NCBI RefSeq assembly: GCF_903994045.1
Contig: NZ_CAJEWD010000003.1
Location: 310,001 to 374,000 of the forward strand
Direction of reading: 5' to 3'
Origin: Jeotgalicoccus meleagridis
GTDB lineage: Bacteria > Bacillota > Bacilli > Staphylococcales > Salinicoccaceae
Length of the DNA stretch: 64,000 nucleotides
In this document: one piece after another, positions 55,090 to 64,000 of the stretch
Position numbering within the stretch: the stretch's first letter is position 1
Layout: every line of letters begins with the position of its first letter
Translations under genes and position numbers: made by a program
The notes under the pieces: generated by a model
What the model saw: only the letters and a program-made list of their open reading frames with translations
Told to the model about the DNA's origin: nothing
The model's database searches: none

Positions 55090-56634
55090 ATGGAAATGGC
55101 AAAAGAGCAAGAACTTATTTTAGTAATAGACTTCGGTAGTCAGTATAATCAATTGATTACACGTCGTATTCGTGACTTAGGAGTCTATAGTGAACTGCAT
55201 AACCCAAGTATTTCACTAGAAGAAATTAAGGAATTAGATCCTAAGGGAATTATCCTATCAGGCGGCCCACGTTCAGTATATGCAGAAGATGCGTTTAGCG
55301 TAGATCCAGGTGTCTTTGAACTCGGCGTGCCTGTACTTGGAATTTGCTATGGTATGCAACTCATGATGCAAATGAACGGTGGAGAAGTTGTGAACTCTGA
55401 TGAGAAAGAATCAGGCGCAACTGAAATGCACCTAAATAATGAAGTTGACATTTTTGAAGGTTGGGACAAAATCGAAACAGTCTTGATGAGTCATGGTGAT
55501 AAAGTGACTCAGCTTGGCGATGGTTTTAAAGCAGTAGCAGAAACTGTGAACTGTCCAACAGCAGCGGTTGTTCATGAAGAAAAACCGTTCTATGGTGTGC
55601 AGTTCCATCCGGAATCTAGACATACAGAAAATGGTAATCATTTCATTGAGAACTTTATCCGTAAAATCTGTGGTTGCCATGGTCAGTGGACGATGGATAA
55701 CTTTATCGATATTGAAATTGAAAAAATTCGTGAACAAGTTGGAGATAAACAAGTACTCTGTGCCATGAGTGGTGGTGTAGACTCATCTGTTACAGCTGTG
55801 CTGCTTCATAAAGCAATAGGAGATCAGTTAACTTGTATCTTTGTTGACCACGGCTTACTTCGTAAAGGTGAAGCGGAGATGGTAATGGAGCAATTTGGTG
55901 AAGGCTTTAATATGAATATTATTAAAATCGATGCTAAAGACCGTTTCATGTCTAAACTTAAAGGTGTTTCTGACCCAGAACAAAAACGTAAAATCATTGG
56001 TAATGAATTTATTTATGTCTTTGATGATGAAGCTTCAAAACTTAAAGGTATTGATTTCTTAGCACAAGGTACGCTGTATACAGATATTATAGAATCAGGT
56101 ACAGAAACTGCTAAGACAATTAAATCTCATCATAATGTTGGTGGGCTACCTGAAGATATGCAGTTTGAATTGATTGAGCCATTAAACACACTCTTTAAAG
56201 ATGAAGTACGTGAATTAGGAATTGAGCTTGGTATTCCTGAACACTTAGTGTGGAGACAACCATTCCCAGGACCAGGACTTGGTATTAGAGTTTTAGGTGA
56301 AATTACTGAAGAAAAACTTGAAATTGTGAGAGAAAGTGACTGGATTCTAAGAGATGAAATCGCGAAAGCAGGGCTAGAAAGAGATATTTGGCAGTACTTT
56401 ACAGTATTACCGAATATCAGATCAGTCGGTGTAACAGGAGATTATAGAACATATGATTACACAATCGGCGTCCGTGCAGTAACGAGCATCGATGGAATGA
56501 CAAGTGAATTTGCAAAAATTGACTGGGACGTATTAGAAAAAATTTCAAAGCGCCTAGTGAATGAAGTGAGACACATCAACCGTGTTGTATATGATGTGAC
56601 AAGTAAACCACCAGCAACGATTGAGTGGGAGTAA
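55090..56634 (+). CDS. guaA: GMP synthase (glutamine-hydrolysing)
   Basis: GuaA aminates XMP to GMP using glutamine and ATP. The 514 residues consist of a class I glutamine amidotransferase (catalytic Cys in GICYGMQLM, His-Glu in [12 protein letters not shown]), an ATP pyrophosphatase domain with the P-loop SGGVDSSV, and the C-terminal dimerisation domain ending KPPATIEWE. The start matches that of S. aureus ([10 protein letters not shown]). It is followed by a strong terminator. Confidence 0.98.
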   Translation: MEMAKEQELILVIDFGSQYNQLITRRIRDLGVYSELHNPSISLEEIKELDPKGIILSGGPRSVYAEDAFSVDPGVFELGVPVLGICYGMQLMMQMNGGEVVNSDEKESGATEMHLNNEVDIFEGWDKIETVLMSHGDKVTQLGDGFKAVAETVNCPTAAVVHEEKPFYGVQFHPESRHTENGNHFIENFIRKICGCHGQWTMDNFIDIEIEKIREQVGDKQVLCAMSGGVDSSVTAVLLHKAIGDQLTCIFVDHGLLRKGEAEMVMEQFGEGFNMNIIKIDAKDRFMSKLKGVSDPEQKRKIIGNEFIYVFDDEASKLKGIDFLAQGTLYTDIIESGTETAKTIKSHHNVGGLPEDMQFELIEPLNTLFKDEVRELGIELGIPEHLVWRQPFPGPGLGIRVLGEITEEKLEIVRESDWILRDEIAKAGLERDIWQYFTVLPNIRSVGVTGDYRTYDYTIGVRAVTSIDGMTSEFAKIDWDVLEKISKRLVNEVRHINRVVYDVTSKPPATIEWE

Positions 56635-56668
56635 GAACATAATTTAAAGTACGCTTAAGCTAGATATA

Positions 56669-56715
56669 CCCCTTTATGTAGACACTTGAAAAGTGAAACT
56701 TAAAGGGGTTTTTAA
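56669..56715 (+). terminator. Terminator of guaBA
   Basis: CCCCTTTA pairs with TAAAGGGG, with an inner CACTT/AAGTG helix, and is followed by TTTTTAATT. Confidence 0.88.
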
Positions 56716-56729
56716 TTAGACAAAGTTGA

Positions 56730-56819
56730 AATTTATATCCTAATAAAATTCGGGACTCATTTATCGATGTAGACCTTACAGAAGTGCTTAACGATTTAGT
56801 TGAAAGACAAGAGAAATAA
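56730..56819 (+). pseudogene. Short coding-like remnant before rpsN
   Basis: A 29-codon stretch open up to a TAA at 56817-56819 reads like the end of a protein (KIRDSFIDVDLTEVLNDLVER). It has no start codon or ribosome binding site. It may be the degraded tail of a gene that once stood between guaA and rpsN. The family is not recognised, and chance is not excluded. Confidence 0.3.
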
Positions 56820-56846
56820 AGTAGCCAATAAGAGAAGATTTTCCAC

Positions 56847-56875
56847 TTGATAAATCGTAACAATTACGATATATT
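56847..56875 (+). promoter_or_regulatory. rpsN promoter with Zur box
   Basis: TTGATA (56847-56852) and TATATT (56870-56875) are 17 bases apart. Inside the spacer, TCGTAACAATTACGA (56855-56869) is a perfect inverted repeat matching the Firmicute Zur consensus TCGTAATnATTACGA. Zinc-loaded Zur would block this promoter. Confidence 0.85.
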
Positions 56876-56912
56876 ACCATGTACGTATAAATCAAAATAT
56901 AGGAGAGATTAT

Positions 56913-57182
56913 TTGGCTAAAAAATCAAAAGTTGTTAAAGCTCAAAAGCGTGAACAATTAGTTGAACAGTATGCAGAGTTAAGAAGAGAATTAAAAGCAA
57001 AAGGTGATTATGAAGCACTACAAAAATTACCTAGAGACTCATCACCAACGCGTGTAAACAATCGTTGTGGGGTAACGGGTAGACCTCGTGGATATATGAG
57101 AAAATTTGATATGTCTCGTATTGCTTTTCGTGAATTAGCTCATAAAGGACAAATTCCAGGTGTGAGAAAAGCGAGCTGGTAA
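56913..57182 (+). CDS. rpsN: Alternative, zinc-independent small ribosomal subunit protein uS14
   Basis: This 89-residue S14 is the C-minus form, lacking the four-cysteine zinc ribbon of the 61-residue form. Only one cysteine is present ([12 protein letters not shown]). The sequence runs [20 protein letters not shown] to [14 protein letters not shown]. It starts with TTG after AGGAGAG; an upstream in-frame ATG at 56847 would run through the promoter and is rejected. The Zur box shows it is induced on zinc shortage, replacing the zinc-bound S14 and sparing zinc. Confidence 0.95.
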   Translation: MAKKSKVVKAQKREQLVEQYAELRRELKAKGDYEALQKLPRDSSPTRVNNRCGVTGRPRGYMRKFDMSRIAFRELAHKGQIPGVRKASW

Positions 57183-57206
57183 GAAAATAAATTGCATAAC
57201 AAGCTA

Positions 57207-57250
57207 AAAAGCCAAAACTTTGTATGATATACAGAGTTTTGGCTTTTTAT
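57207..57250. terminator. Bidirectional terminator
   Basis: AGCCAAAACTTTG pairs with CAGAGTTTTGGCT (12 of 13), flanked by A5 on the left and TTTTTATA on the right. It serves rpsN and the converging uspA. Confidence 0.9.
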
Positions 57251-57256
57251 ATATGC

Positions 57257-57676
57257 TTATTTAACTATAAGAACAGGACAGTTCGCATTTTTCATGACTT
57301 CATGGCTGACACTACCTAATACCATTTCTTGTAAGGTATTAAGGCCACGGCTACCTATGACAACCATATCTGCTTTTTCTTGATCTGCATGTTCAATGAT
57401 TGTTGGACCAGGGTTGCCACGTAATATTTTAAGTTGGTAGTTTATATTCTTAGAATTAATCTTTTCTTCTACAGGAAGCATTTTTTTGCGACGAGCATAT
57501 TCTAACTCTTCTTTTCCTTGGGCATGAAGAATTTCATTTTTTGACTTAGAAAAATCAGCAACGAATACAACGACTATTTGACAATCTGGAATTAGAGATG
57601 CGATTTTTACTGCTTCGTCAGTTGCCCTTAAAGAGTTTTCTGAGCCATCAACAGCAAGTAATATTGTTTTATACAT
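57257..57676 (-). CDS. Universal stress protein, UspA family
   Basis: This 139-residue cytoplasmic protein has the UspA fold with an N-terminal TILLAVDGSENSLRA strand-loop. The ATP-type motif G-2x-G-9x-G-S/T is visible in GSRGLNTLQEMVLGSVSHEVM. It is 35 bases downstream of a SulP transporter in the same direction, a pairing seen in many bacteria where the Usp protein may modulate the transporter. It ends at a shared terminator. Confidence 0.93.
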   Translation of the reverse strand: MYKTILLAVDGSENSLRATDEAVKIASLIPDCQIVVVFVADFSKSKNEILHAQGKEELEYARRKKMLPVEEKINSKNINYQLKILRGNPGPTIIEHADQEKADMVVIGSRGLNTLQEMVLGSVSHEVMKNANCPVLIVK

Positions 57677-57711
57677 TTTGACCGCCCCAATCTTATTAAG
57701 TATAAAGAACG

Positions 57712-59154
57712 TTACCCTTTATTATATACGGCTAATTCATTCAGTAATTTTTGACTGGATGTATCTAAGTCTTTAATGGTTACTCTATTATTTTTCTCTC
57801 GGTATTTCATTACGACCTTATCGACGGCACCCACAGCAGAGTCATCCCATATACGAGCGTTTGAGAAATCAATGATGATATCTTCATTCTCAACACTAAA
57901 ATCAAACGACGCGATAAAATCCTCAGTTGACGCGAAAAATAATTGACCATCTACTTTAAAAATCAGATGTTTGTTATCGTGGTGTTCTTTGACTTTCAGT
58001 TTAGATATTTTAGCAACAAAGAATATTGCACTTAAAATTACACCAGCAAAGACACCTTTTGACAAATCGTTAGTTGCTACAACGATTCCAACAGTGACTA
58101 GCATTACAATAGCATCTGCTTTTGGTGCTTTTCTAAGATAAGTAAATGATGACCAATCAAAGGTCCCGATTGATACCATGATCATGATTCCTACTAGAAC
58201 AGGCATGGGTATTTGTACCACTAAATTTCCTAAAACGATAATGAGGAACATCAATAATGCACCTGCAGTTAGGGTAGATAGTCGACCACGTCCACCGGAT
58301 TTAACGTTGATGACAGACTGACCAATCATGGCACATCCAGCCATACCACCGAAGAAACCTGTAACGATATTTGCGATACCTTGACCTCTAGCTTCTCTAT
58401 TTTTATCACTCTCAGTATCTGTCATATCATCGACGATAGAAGCTGTGAGTAAAGACTCCAGCAAGCCGACAATTGCTAGTGCTAAAGAAAAAGGAAAGAC
58501 GATTGCTAGTGTCTCAAATGTCAAAGGAACATTTGGAATAAAGAATTCTGGTAATGATCTTGTGATTGCACCTAAATCACCAACAGAACGTAAATCTATA
58601 TTTGCATAAAGTGCGACGGACGTTAAAACAACAATTGCAATTAAGGGAGCGGGAATCGCTTTGAAGAATCTTGGAAGAATGTATACGATTGCTAAAGTAA
58701 TTGCTACAAAAAGGTAGGTCATATTTGAAATACCAATAAAATGAGGCACTTGAGCCATAAAAATTAAAATGGCTAAGGCGTTGACGAAACCGATCATGAC
58801 AGCCCTTGGTATGAACTTCATAAACCTAGATACCTTGAAAATACCAAAGAGTAGCTGAATTATACCTGTTAACACTGTAGCTACTAATAAATAATCAAGA
58901 CCATGTTCTCTTACTAACGGCGCCATAACTAAGGCCATTGCACCAGTTGCAGCGGAAATCATTCCAGGACGTCCACCAACAAAGGCAATGATGACGACTA
59001 TACAAAAGGAGGCATACAAACCGACCATAGGATCGACACCCGCAATAATGGAGAAAGCGATAGCTTCTGGAATTAAAGCTAAGGCAACCACAGTACCTGC
59101 AAGAATATCAGCCCTTATATTTGAAAACCACTCTCTTTTAATCTTTTCTACCAC
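57712..59154 (-). CDS. SulP family anion transporter
   Basis: The 480-residue protein has the SulP membrane domain (about ten to fourteen hydrophobic segments, residues 15-385, with [24 protein letters not shown] and [28 protein letters not shown]) and a C-terminal STAS domain (about 400-480, [19 protein letters not shown]). SulP proteins move sulfate, bicarbonate or other anions; the substrate is not predictable from these motifs. It is cotranscribed with uspA and runs against replication. Confidence 0.93.
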   Translation of the reverse strand: MVEKIKREWFSNIRADILAGTVVALALIPEAIAFSIIAGVDPMVGLYASFCIVVIIAFVGGRPGMISAATGAMALVMAPLVREHGLDYLLVATVLTGIIQLLFGIFKVSRFMKFIPRAVMIGFVNALAILIFMAQVPHFIGISNMTYLFVAITLAIVYILPRFFKAIPAPLIAIVVLTSVALYANIDLRSVGDLGAITRSLPEFFIPNVPLTFETLAIVFPFSLALAIVGLLESLLTASIVDDMTDTESDKNREARGQGIANIVTGFFGGMAGCAMIGQSVINVKSGGRGRLSTLTAGALLMFLIIVLGNLVVQIPMPVLVGIMIMVSIGTFDWSSFTYLRKAPKADAIVMLVTVGIVVATNDLSKGVFAGVILSAIFFVAKISKLKVKEHHDNKHLIFKVDGQLFFASTEDFIASFDFSVENEDIIIDFSNARIWDDSAVGAVDKVVMKYREKNNRVTIKDLDTSSQKLLNELAVYNKG

Positions 59155-59277
59155 TTATTTCTACACCTCTTAAATTTATAATAGCTCTATGAAAACGAGA
59201 TACGATTGAACCTAGCTTATTTTACCATATTTTAAGGGAATAATTAGCAATTATGTGAAATATTTATCAAAATAAAA

Positions 59278-59312
59278 CAGCCAATCATCGGTTAATTTTG
59301 GATGATTGACTG
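59278..59312 (-). terminator. Terminator of the nhaC gene
   Basis: On the minus strand CAGTCAATCATC pairs with GATGATTGGCTG (one G-U pair), followed by TTTTATTTTG. Confidence 0.85.
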
Positions 59313-59328
59313 TAAATATATAAAAATT

Positions 59329-60798
59329 TTATGCTGTCGCAGGTTTTGCTTCAACTTCTTCTGGATAGTGTTCCGCTAAATAAGCATCTCTTTCTTTTGA
59401 AGTAATCCTAGTAATTCCAATACCAGTCGCAGCTAAGATTATGGCGATAATCGGAACTGAGAAATTAAGTACAGCGTAGGGTGCATACTCAAATGCTGAT
59501 ACACCGAGTGTTCCGTAAATAAATACACCACATGTGTTCCATGGAATGAAGACTGAAGTAAGCGTACCTCCATCTTCTAGTGAACGTGATAAATTCTTCG
59601 AATGTAGCTTGTTTTCAATATATGTTCTTAAGAACATTCTTGAAGGCACAACGATTGAAATATATTGTTCAGAACAAGTAGCGTTAGTCGCAAAGCAAGA
59701 TACAATTGTCGCTGTAATAATGCCCACTGTCCCTTTAGCGATTTTAAGAATCTGATTCATAATTGATTTGAGCATACCTGTATATTCAAGTACACCTGCA
59801 AATGTCATAGCAACGATTGTCATGGAAATAGTGTACATCATTTCCATCAATCCTCCACGGTTAAAGAGGTTGTTGACCATGTCATTACCAGACTCCATGA
59901 CAAAACCATTCATTAAGAATGAAGTAGAATTCGCAAGTGACTCTCCTTGAACAAAAATAGAACAAATTATCCCAAGAAATACACCGATAACCAGCGCAGG
60001 CACAGCCTTAACCTTCATAATAATACAAAGAATGACTAAAGCTGGAACGAGGAGCAACCACGGACTAATTACGAAGTTTTCATCCATAGTTGTCAGCATC
60101 TCTTGAATATCAGCAGATGATGCTGTATTACTGCCAATGACATTAATGCCGATAAAAAAATATGCAACTAAAGCGATAAGTAAACCTGGAATCGTTGTAT
60201 ACATCATATGTTTAATATGTACAAATAAATCTGTATTTGTTAATCCAGAAGCGAGATTGGTTGTATCAGATAGTGGCGACATTTTATCACCAAAATAAGA
60301 ACCTGAAATAACCGCACCAGCAATCATAGCAGGATTAATTCCCATGCTGACACCAATTCCCATCCCAGCAACACCAATCGTTGCCATAGTAGACCATGAG
60401 CTGCCGATAGCCAGTGACACGATACTACAGATTAAACAAATAGTTAGTAAAAAATATTGAGGATTAATTATCATTAAACCGTAGTAAACCATGGAAGCAA
60501 CAACGCCGCCACCGATCCATGAACCGATAATTAAACCGACTAGCATGATAATAATTACAGCAGGTAAAGCGAGACGTATCCCCTTATACATCATCTCTTC
60601 AAGGTCATCAAATTTAAAACCGCTCAAAAGAGCAACAATCGCTGCAGTAATTGTCCCAATAATTAGTGGGAGATGTGGATCAGTTTCAATTACAACAATG
60701 GCGTATAACATGGACACAACCATAACGACTAATGGAATCAAAGCGATAAAAAAATTAAATTCCTTTTTTGTTTCATCATTATCTAAATTATTTGGCAT
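59329..60798 (-). CDS. nhaC: NhaC family Na+/H+ antiporter
   Basis: NhaC-type proteins exchange sodium for protons (or related solutes such as malate/lactate in some relatives). The 489 residues have about 12 membrane segments. Recognisable blocks are SSWSTMATIGVAGMGIG, AVISGSYFGDKMSPLSDTTNLASG and FVPWNTCG-like FIPWNTCGVFIYGTLG. It is monocistronic with its own terminator, and supports a salt-tolerant lifestyle without proving it. The precise substrate is inferred from the family. Confidence 0.9.
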   Translation of the reverse strand: MPNNLDNDETKKEFNFFIALIPLVVMVVSMLYAIVVIETDPHLPLIIGTITAAIVALLSGFKFDDLEEMMYKGIRLALPAVIIIMLVGLIIGSWIGGGVVASMVYYGLMIINPQYFLLTICLICSIVSLAIGSSWSTMATIGVAGMGIGVSMGINPAMIAGAVISGSYFGDKMSPLSDTTNLASGLTNTDLFVHIKHMMYTTIPGLLIALVAYFFIGINVIGSNTASSADIQEMLTTMDENFVISPWLLLVPALVILCIIMKVKAVPALVIGVFLGIICSIFVQGESLANSTSFLMNGFVMESGNDMVNNLFNRGGLMEMMYTISMTIVAMTFAGVLEYTGMLKSIMNQILKIAKGTVGIITATIVSCFATNATCSEQYISIVVPSRMFLRTYIENKLHSKNLSRSLEDGGTLTSVFIPWNTCGVFIYGTLGVSAFEYAPYAVLNFSVPIIAIILAATGIGITRITSKERDAYLAEHYPEEVEAKPATA

Positions 60799-60898
60799 AA
60801 GACACCACCCCTTTGTGGCTTTAATTATACATAAATATAGAATTTTCTCAACATTTAAAATACATAATTATAAGTTATATTACATTTTTATAAATTAA

Positions 60899-60929
60899 TA
60901 AAAAACGCATATGCTTTTAACATATGCGT
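60899..60929 (-). terminator. Terminator of the formamidase-permease operon
   Basis: ACGCATATG pairs with CATATGCGT around a 7-base loop, followed on the minus strand by TTTTTTATTAAT. Confidence 0.88.
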
Positions 60930-60942
60930 AAATATTTATTTC

Positions 60943-61827
60943 TTATAGTTGTTCTAATAGGGTCTTGGGCACTTTCACTCTTACGGTGACTAGAGGGTTC
61001 ACCACTTGAGAAATTCGAATGTCACAGCAGGCTGACAAGAGTCTGTAGGCAATATCGTAGCTTACATCTAAAGCAGCTTCTAAATAATCAACTGTATTTT
61101 GTGAAGCAAGCTCTATGGCTTCATCTAAGGTTTTAGCTGATGCGATAAAGAAAAATGCATCAGAGCTTTCTACAATAGGGTTTGTAAGAGACAAGCCTTC
61201 AATTTTTGAAGCGGTTAAGGTAACGAGTCCATCAATTTCGACACCTGTGCCATCAAGCTCCCCATCTCCCATAGTGGCATGTAAATCTCCCATGGCAAGG
61301 AGACCACCATCTTGAAATACTGGAAGATATAATGCATTACCTGGTTTAATATCGGTTGTATCCATATTGCCACCATGACTGCCTGGTGAGGCAGTATGAA
61401 TTTTATCTTGTGCAGTTGCTAAACCAATCACACCAATCATTGGTTTAACAGGCATACTTAGATTTTCAGTAAATTTTACTCGTCCATCTTGGACAGGTAA
61501 AAGTTTAGTTGAAGCGGTTTGAATTGTGTTTCCTAAAACACCGAGGCCATGGTCTGTCATCATAATGCCGTAGGAACCAAGCTCGATATTATCAATATTT
61601 AACTTCACAACGTCACCTTTTTTTAAACCATTTATAAATATAGGACCGGTCGCTAAATTTAAAATAGAGCGGTCAATATTCCCTCTTAAAGTATCTTCAT
61701 CCTTAACCTGACCACCATAGCAATCATGCGTTTCTACCATAAATTGCTCGTTTAAATCTACTGTCATTACACTTTTTAAATCTGGAGAAAAATGATTGAT
61801 GGTATGATCTTTGCTTAATTTTTTCAA
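60943..61827 (-). CDS. Acetamidase/formamidase family protein
   Basis: The 294-residue protein belongs to the FmdA/AmdA amidase family, which hydrolyses formamide or short amides to ammonia and the acid. Family blocks are GPIFINGLKKGDVVKLNID, HTASPGSHGGNMDT, GGLLAMGDLHATMGDGELDGTGVE and YRLLSACCDIRISQVVNP. The length is typical of the short bacterial form. Its start lies five bases after the stop of an amino acid permease gene, so they are one operon. The true substrate is open. Confidence 0.88.
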   Translation of the reverse strand: MKKLSKDHTINHFSPDLKSVMTVDLNEQFMVETHDCYGGQVKDEDTLRGNIDRSILNLATGPIFINGLKKGDVVKLNIDNIELGSYGIMMTDHGLGVLGNTIQTASTKLLPVQDGRVKFTENLSMPVKPMIGVIGLATAQDKIHTASPGSHGGNMDTTDIKPGNALYLPVFQDGGLLAMGDLHATMGDGELDGTGVEIDGLVTLTASKIEGLSLTNPIVESSDAFFFIASAKTLDEAIELASQNTVDYLEAALDVSYDIAYRLLSACCDIRISQVVNPLVTVRVKVPKTLLEQL

Positions 61828-61831
61828 AAAA

Positions 61832-63046
61832 TCACCAACCTTTTGGTAATAAGTTTAGTAAACCTAAAAATGTATAAAGCGCTGCTGAACTAAAGAGAAT
61901 GATGAGTGCTGTCTGGATGGCAGGGTGTGCTAACCGTCCACATGTCCAGGCGGGCTCTTGTTCATTTACCTTCCGGGCTTTATTGATCATCATAACTGGA
62001 ATGACAGCCATAATCACACCTGCAAAAGCACCTGCGATAGATATAGCATCTACGAAGCCGACGAGTCCACTGTATGCGAGGACGAAAGGCGGAACTACAA
62101 CGAAAGCTAAGGATATCAAACGATATTTAATATCCCATTCTGATGGGAATTTAAATTTATCAACAATATTAGTTAAAAAGCTCTGACCGATTGCCCAAAA
62201 TGATGTCATCATAGCTAAAAGCGCAAAACCATTTGCAGTAAAGAATGCCCATTGACCTAAAGCATCTGCCCAGGCAATAGTCACCACTTCAGTTACATCA
62301 TCTGGTCCTGTTAAACCGAGAGCAGCCATGGGTACAAGTATTAAGAGAACAGCAGTAATTGTCATTCCCAGAATTATTGCTTTAGGCAACTTCTTAATTT
62401 CATCTTTGTCATAACCACGAGCGAGTTCGGGCACTGTGTACTGAGCTAAGAAAGCAAAAATTGTTAGTGAGAATACAGGAATGGCAAATTTCCAGTTAGA
62501 GTACAAGAGAAATTCTGACTTAAGTCCTGGTCCAATAATAGATGCAGCAATTAAAATAACAATAAGTGCAAGCATGCCGAGAGTAATAAATTTCTCTGCC
62601 ACTCCTGTAGCTTTTAAGCCAAACCAAATTACAATAATAGCTGGAATGAAAAAGATAATACTTCCGAGTGTAGGTGGTATATTAAAGAATTCAGCGAGGA
62701 TAGATCCACTACCTGCTGTATATGCAATCAATGCTCCAATAGAGTTGACTGTTACAGATAAAAACATTAACCATGAGCCGAGTTTACCAACGTACTTCTC
62801 GGCTAGACCACTTAATTGGTAGTCTTTTTTAGTTCTCAAGGTCGTTTCTGCAACGTAAAGCATAGAAATAGTCGTGAATATACCTGCAACGATGACCCAA
62901 AATACAAGTACTGGCCAGCCAGCATTTTTAGCACCGAAAGCCAGACTAAGAATACCTGCACCAATGTTGGCACCAACGATTAATGATACGCCTTCTAGTA
63001 AAGTGAGTCGGGTCCGAGTTAAAGCAGAAGTAGAGTGATTAGACAT
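61832..63046 (-). CDS. Aromatic/hydroxy amino acid permease family transporter
   Basis: The 404 residues form about 11 membrane segments. LLEGVSLIVGANIGAGILSLAFGAKNAGW at the N-terminus is the pattern of the HAAAP/AAAP tryptophan-tyrosine permease family, and ISIAGAFAGVIMAVIPVMM occurs late. Transport of an aromatic or hydroxy amino acid, proton-coupled, is likely from the family. It is the first gene of the two-gene operon with the formamidase; the promoter lies in 63050-63200, divergent from the DoxX-like gene. Confidence 0.85.
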   Translation of the reverse strand: MSNHSTSALTRTRLTLLEGVSLIVGANIGAGILSLAFGAKNAGWPVLVFWVIVAGIFTTISMLYVAETTLRTKKDYQLSGLAEKYVGKLGSWLMFLSVTVNSIGALIAYTAGSGSILAEFFNIPPTLGSIIFFIPAIIVIWFGLKATGVAEKFITLGMLALIVILIAASIIGPGLKSEFLLYSNWKFAIPVFSLTIFAFLAQYTVPELARGYDKDEIKKLPKAIILGMTITAVLLILVPMAALGLTGPDDVTEVVTIAWADALGQWAFFTANGFALLAMMTSFWAIGQSFLTNIVDKFKFPSEWDIKYRLISLAFVVVPPFVLAYSGLVGFVDAISIAGAFAGVIMAVIPVMMINKARKVNEQEPAWTCGRLAHPAIQTALIILFSSAALYTFLGLLNLLPKGW

Positions 63047-63205
63047 GAGAACCTCCTATAGTTACAGAATTTTCAAACAATATATTGGTATTATAGCACT
63101 TTTAATTAAAGTGGCATATGTTCTATTAAATCTGAAAATGTTACAGGTACGTATTGAGATGGGTAGTATTATAAATATATAATTTTCAATAGAAAGAGGA
63201 ATAAT

Positions 63206-63559
63206 ATGAAAAATTTATTTAGGTATATAATGGCAAGTGTCTTTACAATTGCGGGTATTCTTCATTTTAAGAGATTGGACGGATTTAAAAAAATAGTCCC
63301 GAGTTATCTACCTTTTAAACAGGGCATCGTGATTATAAGTGGGATCGTAGAGATAATTTTTGGTTTAGTTCTACTCGTTAAACGTCCAGGAACATTAATG
63401 AAAACAATGATTAGTGGATTTTTATATGCAGTACTACCTGCAAATATATACATGGCTAGAAAAGAAATTCCTCTGGGTGAAATTAGAGTACCAAAACCCT
63501 TACTTTATCTAAGAATTCCACTTCAATTCATTTTAATAAGAATAATCAAAAGATTATAG
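63206..63559 (+). CDS. DoxX-like membrane protein
   Basis: This 117-residue protein has about four hydrophobic segments (residues about 5-20, 40-58, 65-85 and 95-112) with the pattern AGILHFKRLDGFKKIVPSYLP that marks small DoxX/DoxD-like proteins. The function is unknown; some relatives are linked to thiol or oxidative stress complexes. AAAGAGGA precedes the ATG. It runs divergently from the permease gene and is followed by the partial gene after 18 bases. Confidence 0.8.
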   Translation: MKNLFRYIMASVFTIAGILHFKRLDGFKKIVPSYLPFKQGIVIISGIVEIIFGLVLLVKRPGTLMKTMISGFLYAVLPANIYMARKEIPLGEIRVPKPLLYLRIPLQFILIRIIKRL

Positions 63560-63577
63560 TGAAGTGTAGGTGATTAT

Positions 63578-64000
63578 GTGCAGGAAAAGACACTCGGCTT
63601 AATTGTTGCGCCAGGTTACGTGGAAGCAATTATTAAAGAGTTAGTAGAAGATCTACCAAAGCAGTTGAAACGCTTTGTAAATAGTGATATCACTTGGAAG
63701 ATTGAATGTCATGTAGATAGTTGGACTGGTGGTACGAACTATGCAGAAAGAGCAATAGAGTGGACTCGTTTTGAGATGGAAAACAAAGACTGGGATTATG
63801 CAATTACGCTGACAGATCTTCCTTTATTTGATGACAGAAAACCGATTACTGCTGAGGTTCATAGTGATAAGAAAATTGCTTTTATTAGTTTACCTGGTTT
63901 TGGTTTTACTCCGATGAAAAAGCGTGTCAGGGAATCTATCATTCAAATGATGGATGAAATTTATTTTGGAAGTTCTGACCAAGAAAGAAGAGAATCAGAA
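63578..64000 (+). CDS. Unknown protein, cut by the window end
   Basis: An open frame of 141 codons runs off the window. It likely starts at GTG 63578 after GTAGGTGAT, reading MQEKTLGLIVAPGYVEAIIK. Later stretches include WTGGTNYAERAIEWTR, WDYAITLTDLPLFDD and ISLPGFGFTPMKKRVRE. No signal peptide or membrane segment occurs in this part. I do not recognise the family. It probably forms an operon with the DoxX-like gene. Confidence 0.8.
   Translation, partial: MQEKTLGLIVAPGYVEAIIKELVEDLPKQLKRFVNSDITWKIECHVDSWTGGTNYAERAIEWTRFEMENKDWDYAITLTDLPLFDDRKPITAEVHSDKKIAFISLPGFGFTPMKKRVRESIIQMMDEIYFGSSDQERRESE

Noticed and set aside
60798-60942. CodY-type sequences (AATTTTC repeats) near intergenic gaps
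   Set aside because: Only half matches in AT-rich DNA were found, too common to support a site.

Overview
The window is a chromosomal replication-origin region from a low-GC Gram-positive bacterium of the family Staphylococcaceae. The gene order around oriC is the staphylococcal one: rlmH, walJIHKR, two tRNA genes, purA, dnaB, rplI, gdpP, serS, gyrA, gyrB, recF, yaaA, dnaN, dnaA, then rpmH, rnpA, jag, mnmE, mnmG, rsmG, noc, parB. As in staphylococci there is no yidC between rnpA and jag and no parA beside parB. Several features differ from Staphylococcus itself: a full hutPHUI block with HutP attenuation, rpsR split from rpsF-ssb, and NhaC and formamidase genes. This suggests a relative such as Jeotgalicoccus, Salinicoccus, Nosocomiicoccus or Macrococcus; the genus cannot be settled by reading alone.

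Layout. Bases 1-3530 look accessory: the 3' part of hsdR and an orphan lipoprotein. They lie next to a tandem array (3531-3765) of five copies of a sequence matching the 3' end of rlmH, the classic SCC integration site, so the window probably begins inside an SCC-like island or its remnant. Bases 3748-33989 form the left replication arm, nearly all leftward: rlmH, the WalRK system, tRNA-Glu and tRNA-Asp, purA, dnaB-rplI-gdpP-DUF2232, serS with a T-box, a histidine utilisation block with its regulators, gyrAB-recF-yaaA, dnaN and dnaA. oriC is bipartite: DnaA boxes, DnaA-trios and an AT-rich element between dnaA and dnaN, and a second box cluster upstream of dnaA. The right arm runs rightward from rpmH through tRNA modification, chromosome segregation, mscS, ychF, rpsF and ssb. 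A 3.9 kb block (two molybdate-type binding lipoproteins, a permease, a PadR regulator and a membrane protein) then separates ssb from rpsR.

Beyond rpsR the content is mixed: a broken DUF2188-type gene, a PhnB-like protein, two probable stress proteins, an XRE-TPR regulator followed by a 43-residue ORF and a YfbU-like gene, guaBA, a zinc-independent S14 gene behind a Zur box, and a leftward group of transporters and enzymes (UspA, SulP, NhaC, formamidase, aromatic amino acid permease). The window ends in a partial unknown gene.

Regulation readable from sequence includes a serS T-box, a HutP site with regularly spaced UAG triplets, a cre site on the hut promoter, PurBox-like repeats at purA, paired palindromes between an RpiR-type gene and a divergent dehydrogenase-like gene, PadR-type dyads (one nested in a 55-nt perfect palindrome), a probable S6:S18 leader and a Zur operator. 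GyrA has Phe at the quinolone-resistance position equivalent to E. coli Ser83.
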